From Sanderia malayensis (Eukaryota > Cnidaria > Scyphozoa > Semaeostomeae > Pelagiidae), in contig RQOL01000828.1 of assembly GCA_013076295.1 (NCBI GenBank), forward strand, positions 2,170,001 to 2,234,000: 64,000 nucleotides of DNA. The letters run 5' to 3'. Shown here one piece after another: positions 57,250-64,000 of the stretch (the stretch's first letter is position 1; every line of letters begins with the position of its first letter). The position numbers were made by a program, and so were the translations under genes. Under the pieces are notes generated by a model. The model did not search any database and was not told the DNA's origin. It saw nothing but the letters and a program-made list of their open reading frames with translations.

Positions 57250-57670
57250 GCAGTTTGTTGCGAAATTTTACAAACAAATGAATCCCATGGGAATAAATTT
57301 TAACCCCATGGGAATATATAATTCCCTAGGGATTCAGTTTTTTTTCAATTTTATTCGAAAAATTTATCAAAAAATGAATCCCTTGGGAATAAAATTTAAC
57401 CCCATGGGAATATACAATTCCCTAGGGATTCATTTTTTCGATTTTGCTCGAAAATTTTACAAAAAAATGAATCCCTTGGGAGTAAAATTTAACCCCATGG
57501 GAATTTATAATTCCCTAGGGATTCATTTTTTAATTTTGTTCGGAAATTTTACAAAAAAATGAATCCCTTGGGAATAAAATTTAACCCCATGGGAGTTTCT
57601 AATTCCCTAGGGATTCATTTTTTAATTTTGTTCAAACAATTTATTAAAAATGAATCCCTTGGGAATAAAA
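57250..57670. repeat. 92-bp hairpin minisatellite at the centre of the inverted duplication
   Basis: About 4.5 copies; the GAATCCC word starts at 57280, 57376, 57469, 57561 and 57652. Each unit contains AAAAATGAATCCCTTGGGAA, a CCCATGGG palindrome, and ATTCCCTAGGGATTCATTTT. The outer two are inverted copies with one mismatch, so each unit folds into its own hairpin. Confidence 0.95.
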
Positions 57671-58765
57671 TTTAAATCTTTAAAAGCTTTATAAAAATCT
57701 ATCCTTCAAAATTTCATTATTTTCTGGCATTTACTTTCTATTTTAAGATTTATGTTACCCTGCAAAAGATTGAATCCATTCACAATGTTTGTCTTGATTT
57801 TCTAATTAATTAAAGTATAAAAGGATAGAAATAAGTGTTCTGATGGCCCATGGCTTCTTCCATCCTCATCGATATTGTAGGGCACTCCAGCATAGGCAAT
57901 AGAAAAATAATGCGACAAAAATTCAAAGAAAAATAAAAGAAATAAATAATATAAAGCTCTGCTTCATCTTTGCTTCTTCTTTTATCTTCATTCTTCTTAA
58001 TGTTGTATATAACTCAAATAGGTATAGGTATATAAATAGGTATTTATATAGAGAAACAATATAAAAAATTCAAGTAAAGAGAACAAAAATATATTGAAGT
58101 TGTCGCTCCGTCTTTTTCATCTTCGTCCTGTCTCCTTTGATCTGGTCGAGGCTGCGAATAAGCAAAAAGCAAGAGCGAAAAAAGAGCAAATGATAATAAA
58201 AAATATAAACTTCTTTATCTTCTGCTGCCTTCCTCTTCCTTCCTTCTATCTTTATGTTTGCAGATGTAAGCAACAAATGAAAGCAAAGAAACATTCATGT
58301 GCAAGTTCAAGCAAACATTATGCATGTAAACGGAATCGAAATTCGAAAATAACCTAGTCAAAAATAATCTTATTCCTCAAGAAGACAAAATACCTCTCTT
58401 TATATAAGAAAACCGAGGCTTGCCTAAAAAATAAAAACAAGATTAGAATATTCTCAGTTCCAGATAAAAAAAATGTGCCTTTTGAAATTTGGTTTCAAGA
58501 AAACTGTGCTTTATTTTCAAAAGTAAGCCAAACAGACATCTCAGAAACTATATAATGCATGCAGATTTCAAAATAATTGCAAAGAACTTACTGTTAAAAA
58601 TGAGAACAATCGTAGAACATTTCAGCCTAAAATCATAAAAAAATTCGGGACATTTCGGCAAAATCATCTGCTTCATATAAAGAAAGTGTAATACATTAAA
58701 AAGCTAGCCTGGGTTGATATTTAGTTATAGTATCTCCTAAGAAAGAAGACTTGATTAAAACTCAC

Positions 58766-58851
58766 CAAATTTTTGGATGATGGATGTTGGAGATTTTGCG
58801 ACGCCATCTTCGTTTTATTGCATCGGCTTGTTTCTTCTTCGACTTCGCCAT
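58766..58851 (-). CDS. Short basic first exon of an unrecognised gene (right arm)
   Basis: ATG at 58849-58851 opens MAKSKKKQADAIKRRWRRK and the exon ends at a GTGAGT donor in phase 2. It starts some 50 bases downstream of the poly(A) signal of the preceding minus-strand frame. Further exon-like blocks follow on the minus strand at about 58190-58250, 58090-58150 and 57970-58030, plus one near 57840-57900 reading GVPYNIDEDGRSHGPSEH. I do not recognise the product and could not close a full model. Confidence 0.4.
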
Positions 58852-58909
58852 AAAAATAGCCACAAAAATCACAAAACGTTCTCTCTTATCTGAATTCTTT
58901 TATGTACAT

Positions 58910-58915
58910 TTTATT
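58910..58915 (-). terminator. Poly(A) signal AATAAA (minus strand)
   Basis: GGAAATAAAATGTACATAAA on the minus strand, 24 bases after the TGA of the 58939 frame; the same motif is kept in the left arm at 56244-56249. Confidence 0.55.
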
Positions 58916-58938
58916 TCCAGCTTCCAGAACGTGTAGAA

Positions 58939-59208
58939 TCAACAGAGCTGTGCAACGTTAACCCACTTGAACTTCGAAGTTAGGCCATCTTCTTCCCGCA
59001 CATCTTCAAATTCTTCAAATTTAATTGCGAAATTGTTTGCAGGAACCATCGAAGACTGTGACAGCAACAAATACTTTGAATCATATTCTTCCTTCAGTAT
59101 TAACTTATTCTTTTCCTTCTCCAATAACATGTATTTATGAAGGGCTTGCAAAAAGTGAAGCTGATAAAATTTCGAAATTAGGCCATCTCCTTCTCCGAGC
59201 TTCAGCAT
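58939..59208 (-). CDS. Unrecognised 89-residue protein or last exon (right arm)
   Basis: The open frame continues upstream to about 59277 without an ATG, so it may be the last exon of a spliced gene rather than a stand-alone gene. From the first ATG it reads MLKLGEGDGLISKFYQLHFL, then LHKYMLLEKEKNKLILKEEY, and ends KWVNVAQLC. A poly(A) signal lies at 58910-58915. The LHK/KEKNKL segment faintly recalls the uL29m (MRPL47) core, but I would not rely on that. The left-arm copy is broken, which suggests this is the kept copy. Confidence 0.45.
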   Translation of the reverse strand: MLKLGEGDGLISKFYQLHFLQALHKYMLLEKEKNKLILKEEYDSKYLLLSQSSMVPANNFAIKFEEFEDVREEDGLTSKFKWVNVAQLC

Positions 59209-59251
59209 GGTTCTTCTTCGCCTCTCTCCAGCTTCGTTTCGTTCTTCGCTG

Positions 59252-61476
59252 TCAAAATGGTTTGAAAAACGAGGCACGTGTCAGGGAACGCCCTTTGCAC
59301 AGTACCACAATGCAATGCGTTTCCATATTTGGCTTAATGCTGAAGAAAGGAAGGAATCCCATGCATGTCAAATGCAATTCATTTGGATTTTTCACATGAG
59401 AATTGCATTTACATTTCCATCTGGGTAGATTCCAAATCATGCGCATTGCACAGGCATCGAAACTCCTGAAAAATAAATTTGATCGTCGAATTTGATGAGG
59501 ATCTTTTGAGTTTTGTCTTAGTTTTCAACAGTGAATGTAATAATTAACCTCGCAAAAAATATATAATTTTATAAAAAAAGATTAAAATTCATACCCTTCT
59601 TGCGGAATGTACCTCTTTCTGCATGAATACTATATAGTTGAATTAAGCAGTTTTAACGTCTAGCTTGAGCTCGAATCAAAGTCAGACAGCACACATGCAC
59701 CACTTACATTCTATGTAGATGTGTCGGGAAAAAAACTTCCAAATTAATCAATCAGTCCAAATCAGTTGAAAATATGTACATCTAAAAACACTGATATGTG
59801 GCTCTTTATATTAAAGGGTTATGTTTTGGTCTTCAACTATTAATAATTAGCAATAAATCACAGATTAAATAAATATATGTTAAAATAAGTTAATGGTCTG
59901 ATAAATCAAGTCTTCTTAAATTACGTCTATTTAAACAAAGTTGTTCTCTGAACTCTTTACCTTCCTGTCAAGCCCAGCGTATTTCCCTTGCTTCCAATCC
60001 AAGATTTTCCAACTAGGGCGCAGAAAAAAAGATTATTCAGCTGCACATATCCACCCACCAGTGGCGTAGATAGGAAATTTTATAGGGGGGGGGGGCGAGA
60101 AATTTAGATTTTCCGTAAACATTTTTGTTTCTTCAAGACTATGAATATAAGATAAGGAAATTAGCTGGAACGGAACGTAAGCAGAAGATATTTATTTTGC
60201 GACAAGATTAGCAATTTTCCAACAAAACGGCAGTTTACCTCTACAGGGGGGTTTTCGCCCCCTAACCCCTCTATTTACGCCACTGCTAACCACACAAGCG
60301 TTAGACAACTAAAAAATTAATTTTGTATGATAAATCATAAGAACGACTTACATGATGAAGGTTTCTTCTCCATATACCAATACCTGAATCCATCCTTTGC
60401 TCTATCGTTAGCAGCTGTTCTGAAGAGGGTTGGTTGTTTGGGGCGTCTATTATTATGATCACCAGGCACATTGCCATGCAACTCTTGGATTATCCAATCA
60501 GTGAACGTTTTTGTGCCAATGTTCTTCATTGAACCATCTATATAATGAGAATAGCGGGCGGCTTTGTCTTTATCTGGTATACAAATTGAGAAAGAACAAC
60601 TGTAAGTATTAATAACAACGGTTGATATAATAATACCATGGTATATCACGATTAAATTATCACAATTATTAGTCTGTATTGTTATATCTTGCCTTGAAGT
60701 TCGTAGTGCGATCTTTCACCGGGAAATTTGAATGATTTCCCGTCTTTTCCCAGAACAGAAAAATCAACAGACTGTCGAAAAAAGCAAAATACATTTCGTT
60801 ACAAATAATAAACTTGAAGGGGTCCGCGTGCCTCCAGCTCTCGATGTCCACGGGTCCACGGTCTCCAAAATAAATCAGGGGAATTTCATCTGAAACACGG
60901 AAGCCGGGCTGGAGCCTGCGGGGGACAAGTTCCCTCGCAGTGACAACGTTTAAAAAATGCTCTGAGCTTATTGCTTGAAAGCTTCGTACGCTTTTAGGAA
61001 ACGAAAAAAGAAGGGTCTGATTTTAATAGACAGTGTAAAATAGCACATAAATCTGCCACATTTAGGAACGACTATAATCTAGGAACGGCATGAAAACATT
61101 TTATGTAATAGAAGAAGACTTGCTTTATGCTTCATTCGAGCCCAATGATCTCTGTTACCCAGCATGTGTTGTCTAGTAATCTGCATTGGCTCGTGTCTCG
61201 CCCAGCGACTCAAACTAAACAAAAATTAAAAGGAAAGCAAAATTAGTATCATTTGGAGAAAATATGGCAACATAATTACACTGAGGTGTATGATATAACA
61301 GTTTTTCTATGCTAAGGAAGAGCCTAGGCCAATTCAAATAGAATGGAGTTTAGCAATGCAAACAAATGAATGTGGTTTTCACCGGTTTTGTAAAGCTGAT
61401 TTATAATTTATACATAGATGTGAACTTACTATGGCAGACATCCGTAGCTGTCCCTCTGCATTTGAGTCTCTGTCAT
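59252..61476 (-). CDS. Unrecognised multi-exon gene (partly resolved)
   Basis: Exons with good splice sites and matching phase: 61430-61476 (MTETQMQRDSYGCLP), 61124-61214 (SRWARHEPMQITRQHMLGNR, with a GC donor GCAAGT), 60352-60573 (DKAARYSHYIDGSMKNIG and WIIQELHGNVPGDHNNRRP), 59961-60012 (GKSWIGSKGNTLGLTG), 59595-59618 (KRYIPQEG) and 59252-59465. The middle (60670-60990) has coding-like text, including EIPLIYFGDRGPVDIESW and VDFSVLGKDGKSFKFPGER, but I could not join it without a frame conflict. The 60664-60754 piece again uses a GC donor (AAGGCAAGA). The last exon may be wrong, as it runs into the edge of the large inverted duplication. No known family recognised; no membrane segment or signal peptide. 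Confidence 0.45.
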
Positions 61477-61771
61477 TTTCGTTTTTTGAAAACACCTGCA
61501 ATTCTCTAAATTCGACGATATGGTAGTCAGATGTTCACTTTGTTCAGATTTCTTGGGTAAAAACTCAAATTAACAAATGAAATGACGCAGATGTTGGTCA
61601 TGACAACTCCAGTGTGTTTGTCAATTGTTGACATCCCGAGGGAATCACCCATGACATTAGTTTCCAAGACAATCAAATGACGCCGAGGAATCACTATCGA
61701 CTGTTCATAATATGGCCTAAAGTTTCATAAGTTCCATATCCATAGCATGCATTTAGTGTTGTACATACGCA
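61477..61771. promoter_or_regulatory. Head-to-head gap between two unrecognised genes
   Basis: A 295-base gap between divergent start codons. It must include both promoters if both models hold. Confidence 0.4.
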
Positions 61772-63730
61772 ATGAAAAATAAAAAATATCGCGATTTGAT
61801 GGTAACACCAGCTTTCTTGGAAGCAAGAAGGCGAAAGCACGAACATGATTCATCCTATGGGAGAATAATACCTGTCAGCCAGATAAAAGAAGCAGAAAAA
61901 CTTTCAAGTGAAACTCGGGAACGCGAACGCCCCAAGACCTGGTCGCAATCTTCGTGTAGATATGATGGCATAAAACAAAGTAGAAAGGGCAGGAAAAATT
62001 CACAAGAGCATACTGTTTTACCCCCAACCTCAGCTGAAAGTCAAAGAGTAATAAAATCAGCCAAGGAGAAAGTTATTCTTCCTGGAAGTGTGAGTTTTCT
62101 GAAACCAAAACAAATGATCTGTGGAAATGATATCTCTAATATAATTAATAATCTAACACTCTTATATATTTTGAACAAGCAGCATTTTCAGTCGTGGAAG
62201 ATTCCAGAAAGAGTCATATCAGCAGAAATTATCGTGAAAAGAAAAATACCCCAAAACTTGGTTCCCCCAAAAGAAGGTAAATATTCCAGACGACACTCCA
62301 GACAAACTTGTAACCATTGCAATATGGCCACATGTGCAATCTAAGCTTCGATGTTCCTTTACGTCGCAAACTACAAACTGTTAAGTGGAAATTTCACTAA
62401 TTTTTATTACAGGTAAAATATCACCAGAACTAACCATCCCAAAATTTCAGGAAAGAGACAGCAGAAAAAGTCTCAGAAGGATCACCAACCAGGATTACCA
62501 ACAACGTACGAGCTTGAAACGTGCAACATTTTCTATCGTAAAAATCGTTTCATTGTGGTGAATTTAACATTACTACCATTTTATGACTCATTAATTATAT
62601 GTCATTATTTCTATTGTTATTGCAGTGCCAAAAATCGAGCAGCTAACAAGAAAACAATCGATACCAGAAGAGGTTTGAACAATTTGCCTGATAATCTCCC
62701 GCATATATGATTCCATAAACCCCACTCTAAAATTACTGAGTGGAATAAAGTGCGTCTCTTCTTTAATTCACCTCACTTAATCTGCTTGACTCTAGAAATT
62801 CTAACGTGTTAGGTATTTCAGAAAGATGCAAAGGAAAGAGCAAAAGAATGGCTCGAAACTTCGGACAGGAAAGGTACAAAACAAGATTTTACCCACGGGA
62901 ACTATTAAAACACTCCGTAAAATTTCGTATTTTGCAATATCATATTTCATAGTGTTTAATCATCACCACCTGCCTTTATTTAGAAAAGAAAATTGCTGAG
63001 AAATTTTTCAATGCAATTGCCGACAAAGACAAAGAAACGGAGACAATCATGCCAAACGAAAGTTCAGATATTTCAATCAAGAAATTGAGTACAGCAACCA
63101 GAAGCTCCACCGGAAACTCATGGTAACACCAAAATATATAGATATTGGTAGAGCATCCACTGATAGCATCCATAGTAAAAAATATCTTTCTGCGGTGGAG
63201 TACTTGGCTTCACTCTAATGATAGCTACATAATGATCTTCTACACTATGGATACCTTTACATGGCGAAGAACCATCTTATCTCTATGCGAAGAACAGTAT
63301 TGACTATACATGTCTCTGTTACATGCAAGTGGCCTCATTAGGGTGTGATTAGACTGTACTCCCTCCCACCCATTTGTGTCTTAGCACGAGCATGATCTTA
63401 TCAATCAATTCAAGAAGTATAATTCAAAATAAGCTTTTAACATGATAGCTATTACGTCAAATTAACAACCTCGTTCGTGTTATTCCTGCCAGGTCAACCA
63501 GGAGCTGGAAGGATCTGGGCAACAGCTGCGTGCACAAGACATCAAGCGTTGCTTGGAGACGTGACAGTGCGTGGCTCAAGCCGACAAAAACGTTTCATCA
63601 AACATGGCATGGATTGAAAGTCTACCCAGCTAACAACAAGGACTTGAACATCAGTGCAATGTTTATGAACCCGCATAAGAGGTTCGACCCTACTTTCAAT
63701 ATCCACCCGGAGTGGGGTTGCAAAGCCTGA
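61772..63730 (+). CDS. Unrecognised basic protein, six exons, 357 residues
   Basis: Exons 61772-62276, 62413-62505, 62626-62672, 62822-62873, 62984-63122 and 63493-63730 agree in phase and sum to a multiple of three. The start MKNKKYRDLMVTPAFLEARR is followed by a charged, low-complexity region (RERERPKTWSQSS). A short conserved-looking helix follows (KDAKERAKEWLETSDRK, then KKIAEKFFNAIADKDKE). The most protein-like part is the C-terminus: AWLKPTKTFHQTWHGLKVYP and FMNPHKRFDPTFNIHPEWG. There is no signal peptide or membrane segment. I do not recognise the family; the compact aromatic-rich tail recalls small axonemal proteins, but that is only an impression. A GTGAGT at 62089 could be used as an alternative donor. 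A poly(A) signal lies at 63817-63822. Confidence 0.62.
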
Positions 63731-63816
63731 CATGGATAATTATTATTTACTTCACTCTTTATAACTATTCATATCACTGTTATTAAGTTTCATGAATTTA
63801 CAGCTATTTTTCATAG

Positions 63817-63822
63817 AATAAA
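63817..63822 (+). terminator. Poly(A) signal AATAAA
   Basis: A hexamer 87 bases after the stop codon of the preceding gene, a typical distance. The remaining 180 bases of the window show no feature. Confidence 0.65.
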
Positions 63823-64000
63823 TATACGTTAGTAAAGGTTTCACATAAAATTTGTGCTTGTCTATCGTCGTTTAATTTTTAAAAATTGTGCATATGGCTG
63901 CGTTGTTTACTAAAACCCAAACGTTGCAAGCAAAATTACATAAAAATAAGAATAAAAATGTCTCCAAATAGTGTCTATAAATAGTACCACCCGTCCCAAA

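Larger units (their letters stand above)
55853..59350. repeat. Large inverted duplication (about 3.5 kb foldback)
   Basis: The left arm (about 55853-57230) and right arm (about 57830-59350) are inverted copies. Matching landmarks are AAATATGGAAACGCATTGCA at 55873 and on the minus strand near 59325, the AATAAA at 56244 and minus 58910-58915, the short exons at 56309-56387 and minus 58766-58851, and the GGCAGCAGAAGA exon-like block at 56663 and minus 58220. They also share repeated exon-like blocks near 56880/57010 and minus 57980. Identity is uneven, lower in introns. The loop contains a 92-bp minisatellite. Confidence 0.85.

Noticed and set aside
57248..57562. 104-codon frame with repeated MNPLGIKFNPMGIYNSLGI units
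   Set aside because: It is an artefact of the 92-bp hairpin minisatellite.
58939..59277. Assignment of the right-arm frame to mitochondrial ribosomal protein L47
   Set aside because: Only a short LHK/KEKNKL resemblance; the typical tryptophan-containing core is missing, so the name was not used.

Overview
This window is nuclear DNA from an animal: AT-rich, intron-dense, with GT-AG introns mostly 100-1000 bases long, TTAGGG-type sequence and many short terminal-inverted-repeat elements. An intronless retinal-binding opsin, PAN/EGF/CUB secreted proteins and compact introns fit a cnidarian, most likely an anthozoan (coral or sea anemone). That assignment is inference; the animal origin is firm. 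All exon models were read by eye from splice sites, phase and family resemblance. For the two PAN genes, SLC31A2, NDOR1, PPIL1, ANKEF1 and the last gene, the summed exon lengths are multiples of three.

Layout. (1) 156-8597, minus: the first 31 coding exons of a CDK5RAP2/centrosomin-type coiled-coil gene carrying the CM1 motif; its 3' end lies outside the window. (2) 9393-13296 and 14548-16656, plus: tandem secreted-protein paralogues, PAN-Cys-EGF(3-4)-CUB and PAN-Cys-CUB. (3) 16.2-21.3 kb: several families of short inverted-repeat transposons. (4) 19954-22825, plus: a CTR2/SLC31A2-like copper transporter. (5) 24472-25494, plus: a single-exon opsin. (6) 28413-31981 and 33523-36145, minus: tandem stomatin paralogues. 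(7) 36.8-38.5 kb: a tRNA-like element, then a satellite of about 144 bp with TTAGGG-rich linkers. (8) 38792-43983, plus: NDOR1, 15 exons. (9) 44777-44968, minus: a possible small membrane protein. (10) 45506-47393, minus: PPIL1. (11) 47781-55178, plus: ANKEF1, 18 exons, head-to-head with PPIL1. (12) 55.85-59.35 kb: a large inverted duplication around a 92-bp hairpin minisatellite, with one arm's coding sequence decayed. (13) About 59.25-61.48 kb, minus: an unrecognised gene, partly resolved. (14) 61772-63730, plus: an unrecognised six-exon gene, head-to-head with the previous one.

The genes do not form one pathway. They are housekeeping functions (centrosome, Fe-S assembly electron transfer, spliceosomal cyclophilin, copper transport), a cilia-associated ankyrin protein, membrane scaffolds, a photoreceptor and secreted adhesion-type proteins. 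What stands out is evolutionary: two tandem duplications with signs of patchy gene conversion, loss or gain of an EGF cassette, exon lengths that fall into a few size classes in the centrosomal gene, a satellite with a repeated CRE-like site next to NDOR1, and the large hairpin at 56-59 kb.
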